From assembly GCF_041260155.1 (NCBI RefSeq), contig NC_091928.1:34754388-34818387 (forward strand): 64,000 nt of DNA, given 5' to 3'. The position numbers and the translations under genes are program-made. This DNA comes from Ptychodera flava. Its lineage: Eukaryota; Hemichordata; Enteropneusta; Ptychoderidae. Shown one piece after another: positions 22,287 through 32,881 of the stretch. Position 1 is the first letter of the stretch. Every line of letters starts with the position of its first letter. Below the pieces are notes generated by a model. It was not told where the DNA came from. It worked only from the letters and a program-made list of their open reading frames with translations, and ran no database searches.

Positions 22287-23316
22287 TGTTTGCATTCGTT
22301 CCAGCGTTCCATTAGTTGTAACTTCATAGTGTATTTTCCACCACTTTTATTCTACTCTATATATCTAAATACGTTACGTAAAACTTTTAAACAAGCTTCT
22401 ATGTGTGTGATACAAAATTTTTTTGTCGGAATCTTCAGTTCGTATTAGATTTTAATCGTCAATCGTACCGCTGCATATTGTGCACAACACATTATGTTAG
22501 CAAGATGAATACTTGGATTTTAATATATCTCACTTAAAAGAAGAACAAATGTGATTGTCTACAAAAACGACGAAAGAGAATTATTATAAATTTCGACTAT
22601 TGTCTTTACAAGGTCTATATTTACCAGGATAATATATACAAATAGTACGTAATCCTATATTTCGACGTTAAGGACTTAGTATCTTCGTCTTCTGTGTACA
22701 CACTATGTGTACTCATATTATACACCCGTCTGAAACGAAGATTTCAGTTTCTTGTTTTATGTGACAAAAGAAAGTAATATATGGCTCACACAGTTAACAT
22801 ACTATAAAGAATGTCTATTTTGAACTTCAAAGTCGCTAAATATGTTGTTTTCAATTAATTTGTGTATACTATTGGTTTACTTCGTTTGTGCAGTTTAAGG
22901 TTTATGGTGTCAGAGGCTGTTCTGTGGCGTGTCTGAAAAAAGAAAAATCCTCTGACACGATTTGAACTAATTTGGAATAATTGAATATTCATTTTCCAAG
23001 TTTCTCAAAAATGTTTGGTGCCTTATAGCCGAGTGTTGCAATATTATAAATTAGTCATAAAACAAGTATATTACTTAAAAGAAAGAAGATGAGCTTAGAT
23101 TTGCAGATTAAACGCACATTACTTCACCATCCAATTATCCCAATTTAGTTCCAATCGTGTTTTGATTCATTTTAGCGGCTTGGTCTCAATAAAAATGTAT
23201 TCAAGCATTTTCTTATTTACTCAATCTTTTGTTTCCCACAGTTCTTCTTACTTTTATTCTGCTCCTAGAAGTCAACGAGATTAGGTGCATTACCTAGAGA
23301 CATCCACAGATACGTA
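22287..23316. other. Non-coding 3' flank of unit 2, shared with unit 3
   Basis: No gene seen. Segments around 22400-22500 and 22860-22960 align with 40510-40620 and 40930-41030 downstream of A3, so the duplicated block extends about 1.2 kb past each A gene. Confidence 0.5.
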
Positions 23317-23466
23317 CATAACATAACATAACATTACATTACATTACATACATTACATTACACATTACATTAAACATTACTTACATTCATACATACATAC
23401 ATACATACATACATACATAAATACATACATACATACATACATACATACATACATACATACATACAT

Positions 23467-23497
<31 letters not shown>

Positions 23498-23675
23498 TAC
23501 ACACATACACACACATACATACATACATACATACATACATACATACATACATACATACATACATACATACATACATACATACATACATACATACATACAT
23601 ACATACAATACATACATACATACATACATACATACATACATACATACATACATACATACATACATACATACATAC
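23317..23675. repeat. (ACAT)n microsatellite, ~360 bp
   Basis: A short ACATT-rich lead-in is followed by an almost perfect TACA tetranucleotide array with a CACACA-rich interruption at 23484-23516 and a small slip at 23605. Open frames read as Met-Tyr-Val-Cys repeats in all minus frames are artefacts of the array. Confidence 0.97.
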
Positions 23676-24949
23676 AACATTGCATGATCTACTCAAATGT
23701 GCAGTATTTTTACAGCAATCTTATTGAAAATCATGCAAGTACTTACCTCAACTAAAATGCATTACGACATTACTTAAATATATTTCTTGCCCCGTCAGTT
23801 TCCCAATACACAAAGCAAATATCCATTACACACAATAGTGTAAAAAACACAGAATCGGTTTTATGGTCATTCACATATGAAAAGTTCTTAACTACCTCAA
23901 AATTGAACTTCATTAATGCCATTTTCAGTAAATAAGAAGATATATAAACCCTTGTTATTAGCTTGCGTATTCACACACGTGAGCTAATGTTGTACCAAAG
24001 CCTGTCTGTCTATCTGTGTCTATTTGTGTGTCTGTCTATCGACAAGATATTCTAGAATGGCTTATCATCATCAGATGGGAATCAAATCTGGTACCTTGGT
24101 TCTGTTTGAGAATGGCGGGAAATGATTATTTCTTGATGGTGGTGGCTTTTATGATGAATACAAACTTTCGGATGAGATTAATGTCTTCCAGCATATTTTA
24201 TATCACCTACTTAGTAATTTGCATATTTAATGGCCTTTACAGAGTAGGGATGTAAGACTGGAACGACATTATGAAAGGATAAAATTTGCTGTGTTGATTA
24301 TATGTACAGTAGTGAACTTGAAGACATTTTATTACATTTATGTTAGAAAATCGCTAATTTGCATATTGAATTACCTTTATCAAGCTCTGAGATAATAAGT
24401 TGAATGACTTGGCCAAAGTTTAGGAAACTTGCATAGTTAGTATGTATATGAGACATTATCATACATGCTATGCCTGTATTGCCATTCTCCTATTGTCTGA
24501 ACGGTACTGATATGAGCCCGTATTTTAACATATTAAAATACGATTATATTTTCACTGTAACCGAACTACTTACAGCTACGCGTACGCATAACCTTCGTTG
24601 GTATATATATGTACATATAAAGCAGCTGAGCGAATAAGACAAATAACAATCCGAAACGTCATTATGATTATTGTCAAAGTTTCGTTGTTTGCAGTCCGTT
24701 CATGGGCATTGCACTTTACAGGAACAAGTACAGTTGTACCAAAAACATACATACAAATGGATTGAAAATTTGTACCATTTGCTGACACCTGTCATCGTTC
24801 ACGGCCGGTCCCATATTGTGCAGTGTTTTCATGTCGTCTACGCTGCTGAAGATTAAGATGCCGCTCTACAATGAATCAATGAATCATGATAGAACCGCTT
24901 TACGAGAAGTTTCCTGTCGATGAGCTTAAGTATCTAGGTGGTGAATTAC
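23676..24949. other. Non-coding stretch, nothing recognised
   Basis: AT-rich DNA with a short TGTCTGTCTATC low-complexity patch near 24002-24040. No gene, RNA or complete repeat element is recognised. Confidence 0.4.
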
Positions 24950-26270
24950 ATCGTTTGCAGCCATTAAAATGAGCCACAAATATCCAACCGCACTGAAAAT
25001 ACTCGCGACAGATAAGGTTGAAGGTGCACATAACCTTCTGAGAAGGTTGAGGCTTTTGCCAAATTCTTCTCGGATAAAATCAAGAAAATTCAGCTTGGAT
25101 TCCCGGCTATTGACACTAACGTTATTACTGTCTCCGAGAGCTATGGCTTTGATCTGGACATTAAATGGGCGACTTTGAACCTGCTACGGCTGATGAGGTG
25201 CGTCGCATTGTGATGAACTGCCCAAACAAGTCGAGTTTTTGGATCCATTGCAAACTAAATTGGTCAAAGCCTGTATTTCTTCACTGCTCCCTGTTTTTCT
25301 CAAAATTATCAATCTTTCGTTGTCGACAGGGAAATTTCCTGATCGTCTGAAACTGGCAATGGTCACTCCAATTCTGAAGAAAGCATCATTGGACCAGGAT
25401 GTTTTAAACAATTATCGACCGGTGTCAAATTATCATTTATATCAAAGATTACAGAGAAAGTCGTAGCGGCCCGATTACAGAGCCATCTTAATGTCAACAA
25501 TTACATGTACCTCGTCAATCTGCGTACAGAATATATCATAGTACTGAGACCGCTCTACTCCGCTTACATAATGATATCGCTTGTGCTATTGGTCAACAGA
25601 AAGTTGTTTTGCTTGTCATGCTTGATTTATCGGCAGCCTTCGATACTGTTAGTCATGATCTTTTGTTACACAAACTTCGTTCAATTGGCATTACTGGAAA
25701 TGTGCTATCATGGTTTTCTTCCTATCTCTCGGACCGTGATCAATGTGTAATTCTCAATGGTGCTGTGTCTGCCACCAAAAAATTGGAATGTGGGGTTCCC
25801 AGGGAAGTGTACTCGGTCCCATTTTATTTACATTATACACATCATCATTAGCTGAATTGCTCACTGATCGCGGTGTTTCACATCAATTGTATGCGGATGA
25901 TACGGGGATTTACATCTCGTTTGAGGTTGATGACTCTACACCCGCCATTGCTCAGGTTTCTGATTGTATCAGGGGTGTGCAGTATTGGATGTTGAGTCAC
26001 CGTTTGAAGATGAATGACAGTAAGACGGAGGTCATCTGCTTTGGCGAGGCATTCCCTCTCCCGTCTCGGACCTCTGGATGTTGCAATCGGCTGCTCCCTC
26101 GTGAACCCAGCGCCGGTAGACAAAAATTTTGGTGTTCTACTCGATAGACGATGGAGCGGCATGTGACATCCACATGAAAGAGTGTATACTTCCATTTACG
26201 GAATATAGCTCGCATCTGTAAATTTCTCCCACGTTTGTCACTTGAAAGGCTCATTAATGCTTTCATTTTT
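24950..26270 (+). mobile_element. CR1/L2-like LINE, reverse transcriptase part
   Basis: Degraded LINE ORF2 in several frames. Recognisable pieces are the pre-RT segment (AKFFSDKI-like, then MNCPNKSS..DPLQTKLVKACI), fingers (FPDRLKLAMVTPILKKASLD, NNYRPVSN), palm motif (VMLDLSAAFDTVSHDLLLHKL), the [15 protein letters not shown] motif and the catalytic YADDT at about 25892-25906. It ends in the thumb (ERLINAFIF), where a 2.7-kb element interrupts it; the C-terminus resumes at 29001. Frameshifts are numerous, so it is dead. The 5' endonuclease region is not seen. Confidence 0.88.
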
Positions 26271-28993
26271 AGCTCCCATAGCCATATGTATATATGGCAA
26301 TGGAAGCTATTCTTATAGGCTAGGGAAATGTCTGTATGTATGTATGTATGTCTGTATGTCTGTATGTCTGTGTGTCTGTATGTCTGTATGTCTGTATGTC
26401 TGTCCGTCAACATCAAAAACTCCAAAACCGCTGTACATTTCATCTTGATATTTGGTGTGTACATGGATGATGGGCTGTAGATGAGATTTTGTTCAAATGA
26501 AGTTGTCATTGCCAAAAAATATGCAAATTAAGTGAAAAAATGTAAAAACAGTCAATTTGAAAAAACTCAATAACCACTGAGCAGATTACATGAAAAATTA
26601 GCATGTAAGTACTTTGGGCTGACATGAAATGATTGTGCACATCTTGGGTCAGTATCTTGGACTTGCTATTTTTCATGAATTTTTTTGTAATTTTCTCCAT
26701 TTTTGGTCAAAAAATCTCCTGCTCTGAAACCACAAGTCCGATTGATTTGAAACTTGGTATGGAAGTGCATAGGAGTGACCTTTCCCAAATTTGGGCAAAT
26801 CGTGGTGAAATTTGCATATTTTTAATTAACACGTCCATAGACTCCCATGTATAAGGCAGATCTCCATAGACTCCCATGTATAAGGCCACGAAAAATAAAA
26901 ATTTAGTTTCTCATCGTATTCATATTGCAAAAAGGATGCAGTGACACAATTTTTAGTCCCAGCGGATGAAGTCCAGTGGGCTTATAGATTGGGTCATGTC
27001 CGTCTGTTCGTCCATCCGTGAGTCCATCCGTTCACGCAGATATCTCGGATATTTTGACAAAATGTCATGTGACCTCGGTGACCTTTGCTCTCAAATATAC
27101 ATATTTGTCCATAACTCAGTAACCACAAGTGCTACCACCCTTCATATATGGTATGATGGGACACCTTATGACGCCACATATTGTACCCAATTAATTATGC
27201 ACATATCTAATTTTGAGCGAGCCAATAGAGCTAGAGGTCTGATTTTTGGTATATAGGGATAACTTAGCAAACAATTTTTTTGACAAAATGTCACGTGACC
27301 TCGGTGACCTTTGACCTCAAATATACATATTTGTCCATAACTCAGTAACCACAAGTGCTACAGCCTTCATGTATGGTATGATGGGACACCTTATGACGCC
27401 ACATATTGTACCTCATTAATTATGCGCATATCTAATTTTGAGCGAGCCAATTGAGCTAGAGGTCTGATTTTTGGTATATAGGGATAACTTAGCAATACAA
27501 TTTTTTTGACAAAATGTCACGTGACCTCCGTGACCTTTGACCTCAAATATACATATTTGTCCATAACTCAGTAACCACAAGTGCTACAGCCTTCATGTAT
27601 GGTATGATGGGACACCTTATGACGCCACATATTGTACCTCATTAATTATGCGCATATCTAATTTTGAGCGAGCCAATTGAGCTAGAGGTCTGATTTTTGG
27701 TATATAGGGATAACTTAGCAATACAATTTTTTTGACAAAATGTCACGTGACCTTGGTGACCTTTGACCTCAAATATACATATTTGTCCATAACTCAGTAA
27801 CCACAAGTGCTACACCCTTCATGTATGGTATGATGGGACAGCTTATGACGCCACATATTGTACCTCATTAATTATGCGCATGTCTAATTTTGAGCGAGCC
27901 AATATGGCTAGTGGTCTGATTTTTGGTATATAGGGATAACTTAGCAAACAATTTTTTGGCAAAATGTCACGTGACCTCGGTGACCTTTGACCTCAAATAT
28001 ACATATTTTTCCATAACTCGGTAACCACAAGTGCTACACCCTTCATGTTGTATGATTGGACACCTTATGACGCCACATACTGTACCTCAATAATTATGCG
28101 CATATCTCATTCTGAGCGAGCCAATAGAGCTGGATGTCTGATTTTTGGTATATAGGGATAACATAGGAGAGAAATTTTTTGACCAAGTGCCATGTGACCT
28201 CGATGACCTTTTACCTAAAATATATGTTTATGTCAATAAATAAGTAACCACAAGTGCAGTAGGATGGGAGACCTTATGACAACACACGCTTTACCTCATT
28301 AATTGTGTACACATCTAATTCTGGGCAAGCGAATAGAGCTAGAGATCTGATTTTTTGGCATATAGGGATTAATTAGCAATATGGTTTTTTTTTTTCAAAA
28401 TGTCATGTGACCGCGATGACCTTTGACCTTGATTATACATATATATGCATATTTCAGTAACCACAAGTTCTATACCCTCCAATTTTGATAGGATCTTAGA
28501 CCTTAAGATTTCACATCTTGTACCTCATTTATAATGTGCATATGTATTTCTTGGCTGGCCAATACTTCTAGAGGTCTGATCTTTTTTCCCGATTTAGAAC
28601 CATAACTTAGACATGCCTCATGTGTTTCAAATTGGGAACAACGACATAGACCTATGTGCCCATAGATCTCAACATATACACTCCAGTGATACTTCTTAAT
28701 GACCACATTTTCCTGCCCCATCAAGACTAATACTCCTATTACAAGTGGGGACTATGTCATTGTAAATGACTTGTTGAGTTAATGGTTGTATCACAGTATT
28801 CGATATATCTAATTCTGTATTTTTTTCCATTTTATATTATGAATAATTACATGAAACATATTTCACTGTCTCCAGTACATTACATTTAAGTATTTTCACT
28901 TCATGCACTTTATCCCTTCACACATGTTCAAATATCTGACCAGAGAACAAACACTAAATAGTCCAGGATGGGAGCCACAGTGTCATTGACGCT
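26271..28993. mobile_element. 2.7-kb non-coding element with internal satellite, nested in the LINE
   Basis: It splits the LINE between ..LINAFIF and SKLDYCN.. and is flanked by ATTTTT (26265-26270 and 28994-28999), a possible 6-bp target duplication. It opens with a 17-bp stem-loop (AGCTCCCATAGCCATAT at 26271-26287 pairing with 26292-26308, 15 of 17 paired). Next come a TGTCTGTATG low-complexity run (26325-26403), a region with ACCACAAGTCCGATTGATTTG (one base trimmed), and a second start-like block at ~26957 with a TGTCCGTCTGTTCGTCC run. The satellite follows, and GATGGGAGCC near 28967, inverse to the opening GCTCCCAT, lies near the end. There is no coding capacity. It could be a non-autonomous Helitron-like or foldback-type element; the class is unresolved. 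Confidence 0.6.
27050..28620. repeat. Satellite array, seven ~226-bp units
   Basis: Using the conserved TGTCACGTGACC as anchor, units start at about 27063, 27289, 27515, 27741, 27965, 28188 and 28401, giving periods of 226, 226, 226, 224, 223 and 213 bp. The central units are ~95% alike; the last two are more diverged, and the array fades by ~28620. Each unit contains an E-box-like CACGTG (CATGTG in outer units) joined to three TGACCT half-sites separated by 3 and 1 bases, then a CCATAACTCAGTAACCACAA block and a TATAGGGATAACTTAGCAA block. Confidence 0.93.
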
Positions 28994-29000
28994 ATTTTTT

Positions 29001-29586
29001 TCTAAGTTGGACTATTGCAATGTATTGTTTCTTGGGCTTCCCTTATGTTTTCTACGGAAATTACAGCTAGTTCAAAATAGCGCGGCTCGCCTGCTATTGT
29101 CTGGCTGCCGCAAGTATGATCACATATCTCCAGTTTTAAGATCACTTCACTGGCTCCCAATCGAGCGTAGAATTGAATTCAAAGTCTTATTACTGGTTTT
29201 TAAGGCACTTCATGGTCTTGCGCCTATCTATGTTATCGACCTTTTAACACCCAAGAGTAATACGCGCCGTCTACGTTCTTCAGATTCGGGCTTGCTTGAG
29301 GTTCCGTTTACGAGGTCTTCATTCATATACAAACGGGCCTTCAGCCATGTCGCTCCGCGTTTATGGAACGATTTACCGGCTGATATTAGAATGTGCAATA
29401 CCATCGATTGTTTTAAGAAACGTCTAAAAACGCATCTTTTCCGCAAAGCTTTTAATTAATTGTCTTTTTAAGATTTTAAAACTTTTCCTGTGCCTGTTTA
29501 TAGTGTCAAGGGTTTGTTTATGTTTTGTTTTTACATTTGTGAACCGTTTAGAGCATTTTATGAATTTACGGTATAGCAAAATAAAA

Positions 29587-29631
<45 letters not shown>
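29001..29631 (+). mobile_element. CR1/L2-like LINE, C-terminus and 3' tail
   Basis: Continuation of the LINE interrupted at 26271. One open frame to 29459 encodes the conserved end of ORF2: SKLDYCNVLFLGLP, LQLVQNSAARLL, HISPVLRSLHWLP, RIEFKVLLLVFKALHGLAP, RAFSHVAPRLWNDLP, FKKRLKTHLF. A ~130-bp 3' UTR follows, then an (ATT)n tail at 29587-29631, the usual kind of short-repeat tail for this LINE group. This part is less damaged than the RT part. Confidence 0.9.
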
Positions 29632-29632
<1 letters not shown>

Positions 29633-29865
29633 TTCCTATTTGTACCTGTCAGTGAGATTCACAGATTATGATCGTGTCTGGTGGCAGCGGTAGGGTGCGT
29701 GTTTCAGATGAACTGTAAGATCTAGGGAAAGTCAAACTTTAGTCAAAGTTTACTTCTATTTCGGCAAGCCCGAGACGAAAGTATACGAGCAGACGACGGA
29801 AGTATCTTTGAAATGTTTTATTCGTACAGCAACTAAGTCACGAACGAGTTACGACGCTACAGCTT
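29632..29865. other. Short non-coding gap between LINE and foldback element
   Basis: No feature recognised. Confidence 0.3.
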
Positions 29866-29874
29866 ACAGTGTAC

Positions 29875-30739
29875 TAGCTCTGCATGGCAGGGCTGTGTGT
29901 TACCGGCGTTACACGGCCTCCCACCACAGCCCTGCAGACTGATATAGAAAGAACCGCTGGTCCACCTGCAGAAACACGGCGGGCAGTTTATCCGCCGAAA
30001 ACAGCCGATTTTGAATCCAAAACTTGCATTGATCTTCGTTTTCGAGCACACCCACCTCGCCTGGGTACACGATGTGCCCAGCCGCGCTTGTAAACTCACG
30101 CAAAGCCTAATTTTCACTCTCTATGCGAGGGAAGCATTCGTAACCGCCGTCATTGTTATTGTCATTCAACCCATGAGCACTCGGGCGAAAACCAGCCTTG
30201 CTAACAAAGAGCATCGCGATGTTGCACACTGTAATAAATATCATTTCTAACCACCACTCAGCTATGTACAATCTACGATGATTATTTTCTGTTGACAAAA
30301 TAATTTTCTTTTTTTCTCTTCAGCATTTTATATATTTCACAATTTTCTCTTGTTCCACTCCTCTCAGAACGTCGACTTTAGAAGCTCTATATCGCGCGAT
30401 GCTCTTTTGTTAGCAAGGCTGGTTTTCGCCCGAGTGCTCATGGGTTGAATGACAATAACAATGGCGGCGGTTACGAATGCTTCCCTCGCATAGAGAGTGA
30501 AAATTAGGCTTTGCGTGAGTTTACAAGCGCGGCTGGGCACATCGTGTACCCAGGCGAGGTGGGTGTGCTCGAAACGAAGATCAATGCAAGTTTTGGATTC
30601 AAAATCGGCTGTTTTCGGCGGATAAACTGCCCGCCGTGTTTTCTGCAGGTGGACCAGCGGTTCTTTCTATATCAGTCTGCAGGGCTGTGGTGGGAGGCCG
30701 TGTAACGCCGGTAACACACAGCCCTGCCATGCAGAGCTA
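29875..30739. mobile_element. 865-bp Mutator-like foldback element with 346-bp arms
   Basis: The left arm 29875-30220 and right arm 30394-30739 are inverted copies with very few differences (starting TAGCTCTGCATGGCAGG and ending with its complement), separated by a ~173-bp AT-rich loop. The nine bases ACAGTGTAC occur directly outside both ends (29866-29874 and 30740-30748), a 9-bp target-site duplication typical of Mutator-like elements. No transposase is present. Arms are GC-richer than the surroundings, and the near-identity of the arms suggests a recent insertion or arm homogenisation. Small open frames inside are not credible genes. Confidence 0.85.
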
Positions 30740-30748
30740 ACAGTGTAC

Positions 30749-31800
30749 TCACTTGATGTTTTCCCTAATCCGCTCACAAATTCCTTTCTAAGATGGTAAA
30801 TTCGGCATATTTGACCTCTTGGAACGTGTATAATTCTTCGAGATAAACTGACTGGTACGGGTATTATATCCACTGTGCATAAATGTTGCAGAGCTGCTTG
30901 CTCTATGCTCTCAGCTGTTCATACTCGATCGAGTTTGAAATCGAACACTGGCGTGGCGCGAGTATTTTGACCCGTTTTGGCGGCCTCATAATATTCACGC
31001 AGGGATGAGGTTATGTATCAAAACACGAAAACACACCCATTTTACACACTCCAGCCTATGTTTTACATCCACGTCATCTTAAACTGAACATAGATTTTCT
31101 TCAAATTGTGAAAACACATGTTCGCTTTAAAAGTATTCCATAAACCTCCTTTGAAGTGGAATGGGCCAATGGCGGAATAATATCAAGAAGTGATACGGTT
31201 GTCATCACTCCTTAGCAACCAACTTTTTATAAGTGCGGCCAGGAGCAAGCAAGGTCGATTTCAGTTGATTTCGTCACTAATTCGGAGCGTCCGTAGGAAA
31301 ACAGTCGTAACCAAAGCATGCATGTATACGGCTCGGGCATCATCAGTATTTCGATCATGACCACCATCCCTTGGGCAGGCAATAATCGTGATATTGCCCA
31401 AGCTCTCATGTGTTATTATTTTTATTACACCGAACAAGCAAACATGCAAAGAAACAAAAACACAAAGACTTCGTCGAGTACAGTTCGCCTTCTGAGTCCG
31501 GACCTCAGCGTAAAATGTCAGTGCCGAGTCTAGGTTTGCCGCTAAAGTTTGCCGATCTCCTCGGTGGCGTATCCAAATTTGTTGCTTGCATAGTCGCTGA
31601 ACACAGAAATTGCATTCCTTGTTTCCTTCGTTTGCTGTTTACTTGCATCAAAATATCGTCTAACTGTGCCGGTGACAGCTCTGCATGACGTTTCGCAGCC
31701 ATAAGTTGCCAACTGCAAAGTACAACAAGCGAACGACAATTTGTTTTGCGCAGAAAGGATGCGCAGTAAGTAAAATGACGTCATCCATGTAATATCAAAT
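30749..31800. other. Non-coding stretch, no gene supported
   Basis: Contains small open frames on both strands (longest ~98 codons at 31542-31838 minus) without recognisable domains or clear splice sites. Nothing can be assigned. Confidence 0.35.
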
Positions 31801-31860
31801 GCAGAGGGCATCATCAAGTTCGCAGAGGGCATCATCACATCGCAGAGGGCATCATCACGT
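31801..31860 (+). repeat. Three-copy 20-21-bp minisatellite
   Basis: GCAGAGGGCATCATCA occurs three times in tandem, followed by variable AGTTC, CATC and CGTTC ends. It is a short local duplication. Confidence 0.85.
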
Positions 31861-31930
31861 TCTTTTACATGTCACGTGAGTCGTGTTTAACCAATGGCAG
31901 TGCACACTGAATGAGTGAGGTGTAAAAAAA

Positions 31931-32071
31931 GGGGTTATTACACGAAGTTTGGGCGATACCGCGTCGTATTCGAGTGATGTGTCCGCACTTTGACGAGTTG
32001 CGCAACTTGTCAAAATGCGGACACATCATTCGAACACGACGTGGTATCGCCCAACTTCGTGTAATTACCCC
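31931..32071. mobile_element. 141-bp palindromic foldback MITE
   Basis: The two halves (GGGGTTATTACACGAAG.. and ..CTTCGTGTAATTACCCC) are inverted copies of ~68 bp with a few mismatches and almost no loop (GAGTTGCGCAACTT centre). It is likely a miniature inverted-repeat element. No convincing target duplication could be fixed. Confidence 0.8.
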
Positions 32072-32410
32072 TAATTATCACTGTATCAGTGGAGCGAATT
32101 TTACATCTTCAAGTCGGCTAGTTTGTAATTTGCATAATTTGCATATTTAAGAATTTTCACAATTTGGAGAGATATAAAACCTGCAGGAGTCAACCAAAGG
32201 TAATTAATCTTGCCTCATAAAGTAATAATTCAATAAAAAAGCATAAGTGACATAAAAACAGTGAAAGAAATTTAGCATTTTCATTACGGATGATTGCTCA
32301 CTGGTATATTTCACATTGTTTTTGAAATTTGAAGCTATACATGATGAATATTGCTCATGATGTATATTATAAAAATTGTAATTAGGATGCGAGTTCATAT
32401 CTGATGCCAG

Positions 32411-32545
32411 AGAATTCAATTCAATTCAATTCAATTACTTTATTATCCACAATTAATATAGAAATTTGCCTTCAGGCTCATCATATAAATTAAAATTGTA
32501 CAACTAGCAAAAGCATTCTATAAAAAGGGACGCTATTACACATTT
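32411..32545 (-). mobile_element. Short LINE-like 3' end with (AATTC)n tail
   Basis: An AATTC pentamer array at 32411-32437 is followed by CTTTATTATCC..GAAATTTGCCTTCAGGC. This is the arrangement expected for the 3' tail of a 5'-truncated LINE on the minus strand. No coding sequence is left, so the call is tentative. Confidence 0.45.
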
Positions 32546-32881
32546 AAATGCTTAAAAACACACAAGGTAGCGACATAGATACAAAATTGAAACACAGACG
32601 GAAACAACAAAGGACCAACTGGAGGTTTAAAACACTACATCGAGTTTGCGTTAAAATTGAAACTGCTGATGGAAGAAATGAAGAGCGTCAACTTACAGAC
32701 AATTGCAATATACCGAAACACGTTAGCATTTTTAGTTCATATTTGTTTTTGTAGATGGCTGTGTCAATCAGACAGAGCCAGGCATTCAAATCCGAATCCA
32801 GGTCAGAAATTATACGTCATGGGTAATACGTGAGGTCAAGGTACACACAACAGAGGTTCACATAAACACATTACATTCGTC

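Noticed and set aside
23370-23696. Open frames encoding long Met-Tyr-Val-Cys repeats
   Set aside because: They are read from an ACAT microsatellite and occur in all frames; the same applies at 41649-42130 and 61901-62195.
27050-28620. Repeat array considered as a CRISPR or a gene cluster
   Set aside because: The whole ~226-bp unit repeats without unique spacers and has no coding capacity; it is a satellite.
29857-30873. Small open frames in the foldback element
   Set aside because: Mirror copies appear in both arms, and no domain or start context supports them.
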